Assembly (NCBI GenBank): GCA_037447655.1
Contig: JBBHKE010002856.1
Location: 341,984 to 405,983, forward strand
Source: Zygnema cylindricum
Lineage: Eukaryota; Streptophyta; Zygnematophyceae; Zygnematales; Zygnemataceae
Reading direction: 5' to 3'
DNA length: 64,000 nucleotides
Below, piece after piece: positions 1 through 10,053 of the stretch (positions are counted from its first letter, which is position 1; each line of letters opens with the position of its first letter). The translations under genes were made by a program, and so were the position numbers. The notes under the pieces are model-generated. The model was not told where the DNA came from. It worked only from the letters and a program-made list of their open reading frames with translations, and searched no databases.

Positions 1-1027
1 TTGTTGACCAATGCTCTGACTCCTTAGGAAATGGCACTCTGTGGATTTTGCCTAAAGCGCAACCATCACATGTTTTGTCCGGCTGATCTGTGATTGATAC
101 ACCCTCTATTTTGCCAACAAGGACCATTTTTCTCAAACTATCATAGTTTACATGGCCTAATCTTTTATGCCACAACTCATCTGAGTGTAAAACACCGGAG
201 TATAGAACATCATTCTCCTTGGTATTAGCCATATCCATGCCGTACATCTTGCTACTATCTCTAGTACTTGTAACCGCAACCTTGCCATTTTTGCTAACAA
301 CCTGCCGACCATTTTTCAAATTAACCTCAAAGCCTTTACTCTCTACCAACGACGTAGAAAACAGATTTTTCTGAAAGTCAGGCACAAATAAGACATTGTG
401 AAGGGTTCTTTTAATTGATTTTCCTTCTACATCAACTAGCAAGGACACATCACCCATAGCATGAGTATGGACACTCATTCCACAAACATAATAAATATTT
501 TTCTCCGGCGTTGCTTTCAGATTTTTGAAGATGGCCTTGTTCCAGCACATATTGGATGACGCTCCTGTATCCATTATCCATCCAGGGTACTTTGCGCCCT
601 CCATTGTTGCCGCCATCGAAAATAGATCCGTATCGTCCTCCTTAGAAAATGTCAGAGTCTCGTCTTGGAGTGATGAAGAAGCTGAAAACAAAGCATTTCC
701 ACGAGGTGTAGGCCCCGTGAAGCTTTTGTAAAATTGACTTTGTTGCCATACCGGCCTGTATAAACCTGTATCGTTAGCTTGTTTAAGTTTAGGACAAAAT
801 TTGTATCCATGACCTCTCTCACTGCAATAAAAACATGCATTGTTGGATTGTCTATTTCCACCCTGATTAAACTGTCTGAACTGAGTAAACTGATTACGTT
901 GCTGATTAAACTGACCTTTCCTCTCAAAGTCTGAATTAAAAGCCTCAACTTGCTCAACATTGAGAATATTAGACGAAGCTTCCTCCTCTAGTAAAATATT
1001 GATGGCCAACTGTAAAGTCCAGCTAGT

Positions 1028-1549
1028 TTTATCTTTTTGTTTGAGCATGTCAGATGCTCCTTTCATACTACGAGGGAGACCCCTCATGAGCAACGCTGCC
1101 TGTTGGAACGGAGGAAACACACCATCTGCACAAGCATGTGCATATACAAGAATGCGAAATATGTTAGAATATTCAGCCATTATACCGCCAGTGTACTTAT
1201 AGTCCCAAACTTTTCCAGCCAATAGAAGCTCTTCCAGGACATTAGACTTTTCTTAATCACTTTTAAGGGATTTCCAGATATCAATAGTTTTATCTTTTTG
1301 TTTGAGCATGTCAGATGCTCTTTTCAAACTACGAGGGAGACCCCTCATGAGCAAAGCTGCCTGTTGGAACGAAGGAAACACACCACCTGCACAAGCATGT
1401 GCATCTACAAGAATGCGAAATTTGTTAGAATATTCAGCCATTATACCGCCAGTGTACTTATAGTCCCAAACTTTTCCAGCCAATAGAAGCTCTTCCTTGA
1501 CATTAGACTTTTCTTAATCACTTTTAAGGGATTTCTAGATATCAATTGG
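1028..1549 (-). repeat. 261-bp tandem duplication inside RE1 gag
   Basis: Two adjacent copies (about 1028-1288 and 1289-1549) share nearly the same sequence, with scattered single-base differences. Each encodes on the minus strand the gag block beginning AGKVWDYKYTGG and including RGLPRSLK. The period of 261 is a multiple of three, so the duplication itself keeps frame, although both copies contain a stop. The differences show that it is not a fresh duplication. Confidence 0.9.
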
Positions 1550-1664
1550 TTTTTTCATTTTTATCCGAGACATAGCGAAGTCCTCAGATATACAAAATTT
1601 CAGAATAGAACGAGCGTGTGTATTTTTTCTTAGACCATGACGGATCACATTCATCTAGCGAACC

Positions 1665-1776
1665 ATCCAATATATCTAAAAGATTGACATTCTCAAAATG
1701 TGTCTCCACCATATCCGCTCATCCAATATATCCAAAAGATTCACATTCGCAAAATGTGTCTCCACCATATCCCCCA
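1665..1776. repeat. 56-bp tandem repeat, two copies
   Basis: The block starting CATCCAATATATCTAAAAGA is repeated once at 1721 with a few substitutions. It lies in the decayed 5' part of RE1 gag. No function is suggested. Confidence 0.8.
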
Positions 1777-1816
1777 GTAAAAATACTTTTCCCCGGAAAA
1801 GATAGGAATTCTTCAA

Positions 1817-1831
1817 AACAAGCCCATAACC
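1817..1831 (-). other. RE1 primer-binding site (half tRNA-iMet type)
   Basis: On the minus strand GGTTATGGGC directly follows the LTR end AACA. These ten bases are complementary to the anticodon loop and 5' stem of initiator tRNA-Met (…GCCCATAACC…), as in Drosophila copia. The next five bases differ from the longer match seen in RE2 and RE3. Confidence 0.6.
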
Positions 1832-2118
1832 TGTTGTTTTACGACCACTGTTGCAGGTGGAGGAGTAGTAGTAGTAGTAGAAGTAGACATGATACACTAG
1901 CAGAAGCTATCAAGAATCCTACCAAACAGCTCTTTTCAAGTGCTCACCAATTCTTGCAAAAGCATCTAAACCTCCCAAAACCATATCAGAATATAGAGTA
2001 ACATAAACACTGACAACTCCCAAATTTTCAGCACAATTGACCCGATAACACTCAAGATATAATACTCAAAAGTTTCCCAAAAATTGTTTGCAATTTTACT
2101 ACTTGGAAGTCTAGATAC
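1832..2118 (-). repeat. RE1 5' LTR, internal-side part, split by RE2
   Basis: In plus orientation the LTR begins TGTTGTTTTAC at 1832, directly next to the complement of the primer site (1822-1831). The other side is interrupted by RE2 at 2118. The LTR contains the gag start codon and a run of ACT/AGT triplets coding for threonine. The far end should lie beyond 7551, but I could not fix it. Confidence 0.7.
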
Positions 2119-2768
2119 TGTTGTTTTGGAAACCTCTAGTACTCTCTATATCTAGTGTGTGAGAAAGAGATTAAGAACTTAGTCACTCTTGTGTACAGAC
2201 TGAATTATAGTAGACAGGTGTTAGTGTGGTGTGTAACTCCGAAGGGAGTACACAGGCTTGGTACACTCCAGGGACACGTGTCAGTTCGTGAGACGGCGGA
2301 TAGAGTCAGCCGTCATTTTGGAAGTGAAATATTGACTGCGCGGTCATTTCATGTACTTATCATTTTGGCGGCATTCAGATTTAAGTTTGATGTAAATATT
2401 TCCGTCTGTTAGGGTTTAGGGTTCTAGTTGACTCACTTATATATATAGGACTTAGATTACTCTTGTAGGCAAGAATTCCTTGTATGCAAAAACTGTGAAG
2501 CAATTTTTGGGGTTTATCAATTATAAAGATCATTGTGATCTTTTGGCAGAACTGTTTGAAATTTTGCATGAGGGTTCTTTATGTTATTGTCTTTACTTTG
2601 GCAAATTTGCAGACCTAGGGTGTGTCTGGTTTGATTGAGACTTCATTGTGAAGTCAGTAGTCTGCGGGTTTATCGTGAGAGTTTCCTTCTGTGTGCCTGT
2701 GCTATTATTATGGCAACTGCTGGTGATTCTTCTACTTCTTCTGTGACACCAGCTGCCTCATTACAACA
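2119..2768 (+). repeat. RE2 5' LTR (650 bp)
   Basis: It runs from TGTTG to CAACA and is almost identical to 6897-7546. It contains the gag start codon at 2710 and so encodes the first 20 residues of Gag. A TATATATA stretch at about 2440-2450 could be a TATA box, giving a transcript start downstream; this is inference. Confidence 0.93.
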
Positions 2769-3390
2769 GGTTATGGGCCCACCCTTACGGATCCCGGTGT
2801 TTAATGGGCAAAAATATGTGTATTGGGCTGATTTGACTAAGTCCTACCTTAAGCAAGTAAATTTGTATGATGTGGTTTCCGGTGCTCTTCCGAATACATC
2901 TTCAGATTTTGACAAGAAAAATGAAGATGCATTGCATGTTCTCAAATTCCTCTTGTCAGAAGATTTGACTATGACTTATATCCATATCTTTACGGCATCT
3001 GAAATATGGAAGGCTTTGCGAGAGTCTTATGTCCTAGCTAATGAGCAGAATGAAGTTATAACTGCTGGAAAAATCTGGGATTATAAATATACAGGAGGTG
3101 ATATGAACTCATATTGTAATGGCCTGAAACTTCTATTGTCGGAAAATGCATGTTCTGGGGGGAAGTTTCCTCCATATCATCAAGCTATGATTTTAATGAG
3201 AGGGCTTCCTACTGAATATAAAGGAGATGCAGATCAAATAAAAAGGTTAGAGAAGAGTAGATGGAATATAGTTGTAGTAGAAGCTTACATTTTAGAGGAA
3301 GAGGCCACTCAGATAGCCTTGAACGGTGGAAATCCAACAGTAGCTTACAATGCTCAAACATATAGGCCTATTGGATTTTTCTGGAAATAG
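2710..3390 (+). pseudogene. RE2 gag (frameshifted at its C-terminus)
   Basis: I start the frame at ATG 2710 (MATAGDSSTSS), which lies in the LTR; the reading frame is open from further upstream. The product is a Copia Gag (UBN2-type capsid region) with the hallmark LRIPVFNG near the start and GKIWDYKYTGG and MRGLP in the middle. It reaches a stop at 3388-3390. The frame of the zinc knuckle and pol begins just before, and the two readings meet at a run of five T at about 3375, which suggests a one-base slip. In an intact Copia, gag and pol form one frame. Confidence 0.85.
2769..2783 (+). other. RE2 primer-binding site, half initiator tRNA-Met
   Basis: GGTTATGGGCCCACC directly follows the LTR. 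It is the exact complement of the anticodon arm of the plant initiator tRNA-Met as I recall it (GGTGGGCCCATAACC), not of the tRNA 3' end. Drosophila copia is known to prime from a cut half of initiator tRNA-Met at the same anticodon region. The 15 bases also encode Val-Met-Gly-Pro-Pro of Gag, so this site is both primer site and coding sequence. Confidence 0.75.
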
Positions 3391-6300
3391 GAATTTCAAC
3401 CCTAATCAGAATTACAAGGAATATGATAGGTATGTCTATTGTTTTGGTCAAGGTCATGTGTTCCGGCTGTGTCCGGCATTTATAAAAGCGTGTGGAACAG
3501 GAAATTATCGTGCGGGATGGAAGGTGCGAGAGGATTCATCATCAAAACTGCAAGCATCAAAACTGCCAGACAAAAATGCGGCGTTCTTTGCAATCGACGA
3601 GACGCCACAAGACAAACAAGCGGAAGAAAAAGACGTTGTGGTCAGATTTCCACAATCAGATGACGATGAGTTCTTTGCACTTGCAAAGGATCTCATGGAA
3701 GGACCTCAAGAGAATGGGTGGATTATGGACTCCGGTTGCTTCTCTCACATGTGCGGCAATCGGGCTTACTTCAAAACCCTTACTCCAATTCCCACTCGTC
3801 AGATTTATTACGCAGATGACAGCGGTGTGGAGGCAACGGCAAAGGGAAGTGTGGAGTTAGCATGTGATATCAATGGTCAGATTGTGAAGAGAACCTTACA
3901 TGATGTTCTCTATATTCCAAAATTTAAGAAAAACTTGTTTTCCACTTCAGTAGCAGAAATGAAGGGATTTGAAATTTTGCAGAAAAATGGAAAAAAGGTA
4001 GTAAGCAAAGATGGAAGAATAGCCTTAGTAGGAACTCGAGGCCCAAATTTGTTATACCGGATGGACTTAGCTAATGAAATTGACTTTGCATACTCCAGTG
4101 TCCTTCCGGAAAATGTTTTGTGGCATAAGAGACTCGGTCATGTTTATCATGAAAGGCTTGATAAAATGGTAAAACTAAATATGATAGAAGGTGTCAAATT
4201 AGGACAAAAAGATTCTCATGTTTGTGATGGATGTGCTTTAGGAAAGCTTCATAAGCTGCCCCTACCTCAGGCAGCGGATAACAGGGCCACGGATTTGCTG
4301 CAAATAATTCATTCTGATGTGTGAGGACCGTCAAAAGTCCCTTCACTTAGTGGCAACCGATTTTTGGTCACTTTTACCGATGATTTCTCAAGATATAGCA
4401 AAGTTTACTTTATGAAGGAGAAGATTGAAGTGTTTAATCACTTCAAACATTTTCGGGTTTGGGCAGAAAAACTTCACAAAAAGCCGATTCTTTCTCTTCG
4501 GTCCGACAACGGAGGTGAATATATTTCCAATGCATTTTCAGAGTATTTAAAAGAAAATGGCATCTCTCATCAGTTTACAGTTCCCTATACTCCAGAGCAA
4601 AACGGAGTATCTGAAAGACTAAATCGAACTTTAACGGAAAGTGCAAAATCTATGATGTTAGATAAAGGGCTAGATTTTAAATTTTGGTGTGAAGCTTTCT
4701 CTTGTGCTTCGTATATTAGGAATAGAATAGAAACTAGAGCGGTCAAAGGGAAAACACCCTATGAAGTGTGGACTGGAAAGAAACCTAATGTCAGTCACTT
4801 TCGGGTCTTTGGTAGTAAATGTTTTATTTTAGATAATCGTCCTATTTCCAAGCTTAGTCCAAAATTTGTTCCCGGGATATTTATGGGATATGATGATGAG
4901 TCGGTTGGCTATAGAGTATACAATACCGATAGAAAAATTCTTCAAGTTGCTAGAAATATTCAGGTTAAGGAAGAGAGTCAATCGGTTGATGTGTTTGGTA
5001 TGACAGATTTTGAAAAACATGCCAAAATTCAATAATATGTAATTTTTGAAAATCTTCCACTTTCTTCTTCTACAACTTCTTCCTCAATGGATGGAGGATC
5101 AACTCCAACTTCGGACAATCCGGATGTTCAGCCTGTACAGCATACTGGACATTCTCCTCCTCCTCCTCCTCCTCCTCCTCAACGGACACGTATGGCTCCA
5201 ACAATTTTAGCCTCAGATTTTCCGGGGGGAAGAAGGCAAAGTGGCAGGCTGCGAGGTGAACAAGTGGAGCTTGCTCTATTTTCTGCCAGTACGATGGAAC
5301 CAGTCACCATACAAGAGGATTTTTCAGCTCCGGAAAAGGATCAATGGATTTCAGCAGTGAACGACGAAATGAGATCGATAATGGAGGCTCAAACTTGGGA
5401 GTTTGTTGAGCTTCCGCCGGATCGAAAGGCAATCGACTGTAAGTGGGTCTTTAAAGTTAAGTTGAATCCGGATAATTCTATTGAAAGATATAAAGCTAGG
5501 CTTGTTGCAAAAGGCTATAGTCAAAAGGAGGGCATTGATTATGAAGAAACTTTCTCTCCGGTTGTCCGGTGTCCGACTATTAGAATTTTGTTGTCTTTAG
5601 CAGCCATTGAGGATATGGAATTACATCAGATGGATGTTAAGACGGCTTTCTTGCATGGAGACTTAGAGGAAGTGATTTATATGAGGCAGCCTGAAATGTA
5701 TGCAGAGACAGGAAAAGAAAATCTGGTGTGTAAACTGTTGAAGTCTTTGTACGGTTTGAAGCAGGCTCCACGTCAGTGGAATCTGAAACTAGATGAGTTT
5801 CTAACTAGTCTCGGTTTTGTAAGGATTAGTTCAGATCACTCAGTTTATGTTATGGAAGGGGAAGATAGAATTATTTACATTGCGGTGTATGTAGATGATT
5901 TGTTGCTACTAAGTAAGTCATTAAATGAGATTAATAAAATAAAGGCAGTCTTGAATTCTAGATTTGAGATGAAAGATTTAGGAGAGACAAAGTATATCCT
6001 TGGAATTTAAGTAGAAAGGGATAGAGATAGAAAAATAATTTATCTAACGCAGCGAGAAGCGATTGGGAATATGCTTGAAAAGTTCGGCTTGGCAGAGGCA
6101 AAGGGAAGTGCCACTCCCATGGAATTTAAGCAAAAGGTAGAAGGCATAGAGACCGATGGAGGAGTCATTTTTGATGACATCTTGGAATCAGGGGAGGCAG
6201 ATTCTATGGCTGCCATACCATACCGTCAGATTGTCGGGAGCCTAGTCTACTTCATGAACTGCACACGACTGGATAATGCGGCAACAGTTGGTGCTTTAAG

Positions 6301-6873
6301 TCGGAGTTTACAAAATCCAAGGAGATCGGATTGGGAGGCAGCAAAGAGGGTTCTTCGATACCTTGCAGGGACCAGGAATCTGCGACTTGCTCTAGGTGGA
6401 GATGAAGTCAAAATTCAGACTTGGAGCGATGCGAGCTACGGAGACATGCCAAGCCGCCGCTCCACCACCGGATTCATCTTGAAGATTGGACGTGGAACAT
6501 GCTGCTGGAGCAGCAAGCTTCAGAAAGTCACAGCTCAGTCTACAATGGAGGCTGAATACATGACAGAAAGCTCAGCTGTCAAGGAGTTACTTTGGGTAAA
6601 GTCTCTCCTTCAGAACTTCATTTTATGCAATTTGGACCTCAAATAGTGTGGTGTGACAACTAGGCAGCTATAGCGATTGCATCTAACCCAAGTCATCACT
6701 TCAAAAGCAAGCACATTGATATCAAGCTGCACTTTGTAAAAGAGAAGGTGATGAACAAAATTTTAAAACTCAGTTATTTGCCGAATGAGAAGATGGTAGC
6801 AGATATGATGACAAAGCCTCTACCTGCACCTAAATTGCAGTTTTGTAGAAAGGCATGTGGACTTGGTGGCTAA
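3391..6873 (+). pseudogene. RE2 pol: protease, integrase, reverse transcriptase, RNase H with stops
   Basis: One frame (codon phase of position 3350) carries nearly all of pol. In order: a zinc knuckle in which the first Cys is Tyr (about 3430-3480); protease motif WIMDSGC (about 3719-3740); integrase zinc region WHKRLGH and CDGCALGK (4120-4250); integrase core with TDDFSRY, SDNGGEY and PEQNGVSER (4375-4620); the GKKP and GYDDESVGYRVY C-terminal block; reverse transcriptase with AVYVDD at about 5882-5899; RNase H with MEAEYM at about 6546. In-frame stops lie at 4322-4324, 5033-5035 and 6008-6010. The last RNase H block (to MMTKPLPAP and the stop at 6871) is in another frame. It is clearly a recent wreck, not an ancient one. 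Confidence 0.9.
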
Positions 6874-6884
6874 GAGAGTCTAAA

Positions 6885-6896
6885 GGTTTAGGGGAG
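6885..6896 (+). other. RE2 polypurine tract
   Basis: GGTTTAGGGGAG lies immediately before the 3' LTR start TGTTGTTTTGG. This is the expected plus-strand priming site. RE3, RE4, RE5 and RE6 all end in the same way with AAGGGGAG. Confidence 0.85.
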
Positions 6897-7546
6897 TGTT
6901 GTTTTGGAAACCTCTAGTACTCTCTATATCTAGTGTGTGAGAAAGAGATTAAAAACTTAGTCACTCTTGTGTACAGACTGAATTATAGTAGACAGGTGTT
7001 AGTGTGGTGTGTAACTCCGAAGGGAGTACACAGGCTTGGTACACTCCAGGGACACGTGTCAGTTCGTGAGACGGCGGACAGAGTCAGCCGTCATTTTGGA
7101 AGTGAAATATTGACTGCGCAGTCATTTCAGGTACTTATCATTTTGGCGGCATTCAGATTTAAGTTTGATGTAAATATTTCCGTCTGTTAGGGTTTAGGGT
7201 TCTAGTTGACTCACTTATATATATAGGACTTAGATTACTCTTGTAGGCAAGAATTCCTTGTATGCAAAAATTGTGAAGCAGTTTTTGGGGTTTATCAATT
7301 ATAAAGATCATTGTGATCTTTTGGCAGAACTGTTTGAAATTCTGCATGAGGGTTTTTTATGTTATTGTCTTTACTTTGGCAAATTTGCAGACCTAGGGTG
7401 TGTCTGGTTTGATTGAGACTTCATTGTGAAGTCAGTAGTCTACGGGTTTATCGTGAGAGTTTCCTTCTGTGTGCCTGTGTTATTATTATGGCAACTGCTG
7501 GTGATTCTTCTACTTCTTCTGTGACACCAGCTGCCTCATTACAACA
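6897..7546 (+). repeat. RE2 3' LTR (650 bp)
   Basis: This is the partner of 2119-2768. It repeats the 20-codon gag start at 7486-7546, where the frame now runs into flanking DNA. It carries about ten substitutions compared with the 5' LTR. Confidence 0.93.
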
Positions 7547-7854
7547 AATACATCATGTGTTATGAGTCCTAAGTCTTATACTAGTGTTGTACCAGCAATA
7601 CTAGTGTAACTGAGAGGTACGTCAAGCTGCCAAGCTAATACTAAGCTACCACTGAGCTACTAGTGAGCTGCCACTGAGCTACCACTAAGCTACCACTGAG
7701 CTACCCACTAAGTTGAAGTCCGTTGACTTGATTCGTATCAATCGCAGCTGCGTTCTCCGTACCGAATCATATCCAAGATAACACTAGCTGCGTTGTCTGT
7801 GCAGATTATATCGAAAGTAACCGTAGTTGCGTTGTCCTTTATGTGTCGCAGCTT
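7547..7854. repeat. Flank of RE2 with short GAGCTACCACT-type repeats
   Basis: After the AATAC target site there is low-complexity DNA in which GAGCTACCACT and variants recur at about 7635-7710. By position it may be the remainder of the RE1 LTR, but I found no clear LTR end. No coding signal is seen. Confidence 0.5.
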
Positions 7855-8092
7855 AGCTACTGAGCTGCTCTGTCTGCATAGCAGCTGCACTGCTGCATTG
7901 CTCTGCTGCTGCGCTGCTCTGTCTGCATAGCTGCTGCGCTGCTACATTGCTCTGCTGGTGCACTGCTCTGTCTGCTGTCGGAGCTTAGCTGCTGCGCTGC
8001 TCTGTCTGCATAGCAGCTGCGCTGCTGCATTGCTCTACTGCTGCGCTGCTGCATTGTTGTGCTGCTGCGCTGCTCTGTCTGCTGAGACTGAA
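7855..8092. repeat. CTG/GCTGCT-rich degenerate tandem repeat
   Basis: Units such as CTGCTCTGTCTGCATAGCAG and CTGCGCTGCTGCATTGCTCT alternate in a higher-order period of roughly 60 bp. The long minus-strand open frame across it (Gln/Ser/Arg repeats) is a by-product of the repeat. DNA from 8093 to 8452 is AT-rich with nothing recognised. Confidence 0.85.
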
Positions 8093-8452
8093 AGCTTTCC
8101 AAAAACAACACAAAATACTTTATCAAAGTAGTGATTACGTGCGGACGCGGCCTTTGTTGTTGGACATGGGAACACTTTGAAAAATACACCATAAAATCTG
8201 CGATTTAATCCAAAGTAATATTATAAGGCTTTGGTTACATTGGCACACCGCCTTATGTACGCCGTGTACTTTTAATACGTCATTCATTATGACCCTAAAG
8301 TTTATCCCAAAAAAATAAATCAGTGTCAATGGCACCAAAAGTTTGTTTGACGCTAATATATTAAACGGTTAAAAATAAGCCACCTTATCTAAGCTGATAA
8401 TAATTAGTAATACTATCATAAACCCCACACGAATAATTTTTTGACGCTAATA

Positions 8453-8910
8453 ACTAGTGTTTGTATTGGTAGGGATTTTTCGATAACCTATATGGGTCAT
8501 TTTTCGGGTCAATCGATATATTGGTACGATATATGGTAATTGGTGTTATCACCGATAAATACCCGTTGTTTATGAATTATTATCGGCGATAACACCGATA
8601 ACGATAACTATCAGCGATATCTGTACGGACCATTCAGATAAAAGTACGGCTAACACACTCAAGTGTACATGTTAATCCTCGGACGCGCCATACACGAAAC
8701 CCCTATCTACTGAAGGTGTCTACCAATCAAATCATTGTATCGTACATTTGTATAAGTCGAAAGTACGGTAACCACCATAAGGTCTTTACGGCTTTAGTAA
8801 GGCTCTAGTAAAAACGATGTACCTTTCACATCCGACGCTATGGCTTTCTCCCTTTCTTCCTTGGGATCCACTAGAGACCTACCACCTGTCAATCTGTCGG
8901 CTTTTTTGGC
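8453..8910 (+). mobile_element. TIR element family A, decayed copy A1
   Basis: TAGTGTTTGTATTGGTAGGG and what follows match the reverse complement of the element at 53416-53874 over most of its length. Shared blocks include AACCCCTATCTACTGA, AAAACGATGTAC, TTTCACATCCGACGC and the CCATTTCTTCCTTGG-like block. It is rich in CGATA/TATCG steps. The right end is not clear, and 8911-9029 up to RE3 is unassigned. It looks like a nonautonomous DNA transposon relic. Confidence 0.65.
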
Positions 8911-9029
8911 TTAAGCCGCTAAAAGAGCCATTCCAAGATGCCGACGCTCATGCTGGCCGTCCGCTCATATTTTATCATTCAAAGTCGTCCGTTCGATATC
9001 GGCGGCGTGCATAATGTTTTTTTGCGTCT

Positions 9030-10038
9030 TGTTGAAATTACTAAATTTATAGGGTATTTTCTAGGTCTAAATAGATCAGTAATTTAGGAAAAAGAAAAAG
9101 GCGGAAGACTTGCCTCCACCTCCTCTCTCTATCCACCATACTTGTTGTAGTCACTAAAGGATAGAGACGGTGGTTGAGCCATGGTTGTCTTAAGTTCAAA
9201 CAGGCAAGACTAAAGAGTGACTTACATCACTCTCAACAAAAGGTTGAGTCTTACACGACTCTAACCTCCGACCGGCAGAGCGAGGCGTAGCCGTCAGCTC
9301 TAACCGGTCTGTCGTGGAAGTCCGTTACAGAACATGAGGTGTGATATTTATTTAAATGTTGTTTCGAGGATCTAATCTGATTAATTGAATTACGGATAAA
9401 GTACATAGAGATTCTTAAAAATATGGTACGACACGTCAAACACAAAACAAATGAATTAGACATTTGTTTCAGCGGCAAATACTGAAAGCCGGTTCGGATC
9501 CGACGGCGAGTATCCTTGCCAAGATCCCGTAATGGCCGCTTTTGGCAGTTTTTGGGCGTGACGTGACCAGGCTCCACATGGTAAGATAACATTGAAGAGC
9601 AAGAGTCCCGAGGAGCATAAGGACGAGTGAGACAAAGACACGTGTCTATCCAATGGCTTTGCCGTACACATGCCGTACAAAAAGTACATCGGTCATAGTA
9701 CCTTTTTGTACTCTATAGTCGTGTGATTGGTTCGTATGTCACTAGATAAGGCTGTGAGAGGGGTTTAGGACTTAGAGAATTTGGTAGGTGGGGACCTCTC
9801 TCCCTTGGAGAGTTTTGTATAAACTTGGCATCTTTGCCGCTTCATAACTTATCGGTTGGTTGGTCGTTTTCAGTGATTCTTTTTGCTACGGACTCAGGGG
9901 AGTCCACAATCCACAAGGGTGCAGCTAGACTGTCAACTTGGCTGCTTAGGCAATAGTGGTTGTGGCTTAAAGTGGGTTAGTTAAAAACTATCCAGAGGCT
10001 TCCTGAATTCTTTAGTCCAATGGAGGACCAGAATTGCA
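9030..10038 (+). repeat. RE3 5' LTR
   Basis: About 1009 bp. It carries modules shared by other LTRs in the window: an antisense tRNA-like stretch (about 9240-9330), a hairpin with arms GTACAAAAAGTAC and GTACCTTTTTGTAC (9675-9711), and GACTCAGGGGAGTC at about 9893. Near its end is ATGGAGGACC (10020), the probable gag start, 19 bases before the LTR edge. Confidence 0.88.
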
Positions 10039-10053
10039 GGTTATGGGCCCACC
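10039..10053 (+). other. RE3 primer-binding site, half initiator tRNA-Met
   Basis: GGTTATGGGCCCACC, identical to RE2 over 15 bases, directly follows the LTR end ATTGCA. In the other frame-consistent elements these codons are Val-Met-Gly-(Pro/Ala)-Pro. Confidence 0.7.

Larger units (their letters stand above)
1..1890 (-). pseudogene. RE1 gag-pol (gag, protease, integrase N-terminus), decayed
   Basis: On the minus strand the gag start ATG (1888-1890) lies inside the LTR and is followed by a Thr/Pro-rich leader, then VMG across the primer site. Further on, at about 785-840, is a good zinc knuckle (CFYCSERGHGYKFC, a CX2CX4HX4C pattern). The aspartic protease motif WIMDTGAS lies at about 555-590. 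The integrase H-H-C-C region (WHKRLGHV, then CDGCALGK) lies at about 70-190. Gag contains a 261-bp in-frame tandem duplication, and each copy also carries an in-frame TAA (for example 1253-1255). The product would be a retrotransposon polyprotein; in this state it is not functional. Confidence 0.8.
1..2118 (-). mobile_element. RE1: partial Ty1/Copia retrotransposon
   Basis: Read on the minus strand, this stretch gives, in order, the end of an LTR (1832-2118), a primer-binding site, gag, a CCHC zinc knuckle, a protease and the start of integrase, which runs off the left edge. The right end of its LTR is interrupted at 2118 by RE2. The bases before and after RE2 (GATAC and AATAC) look like a slightly decayed 5-bp target duplication, so the rest of the RE1 LTR should continue after 7546. 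The element is defective, with stop codons and a gag duplication. The Copia assignment is firm; how much of the element lies left of the window is unknown. Confidence 0.88.
2119..7546 (+). mobile_element. RE2: near full-length Ty1/Copia retrotransposon
   Basis: Two 650-bp LTRs (2119-2768 and 6897-7546), both starting TGTTGTTTTGG and ending TTACAACA, flank a gag-pol coding region in Copia order: gag, protease, integrase, reverse transcriptase, RNase H. A primer site abuts the 5' LTR and a purine tract (6885-6896) abuts the 3' LTR. Flanking GATAC and AATAC are a likely 5-bp target duplication with one change. By eye the LTRs differ at about ten positions, so this is the youngest element in the window. 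It sits inside the LTR of RE1. Coding defects (one frameshift in gag, several in-frame stops, one frameshift near the RNase H end) make it nonautonomous now. Confidence 0.95.

Noticed and set aside
2155-2412. 85-codon frame present in both RE2 LTRs (also 6933-7190)
   Set aside because: It exists twice only because the LTR is duplicated. There is no family resemblance and no reason for selection.
7857-8192. 111-codon minus frame with Gln/Ser/Arg repeats
   Set aside because: It is the translation of the CTG-rich repeat only.
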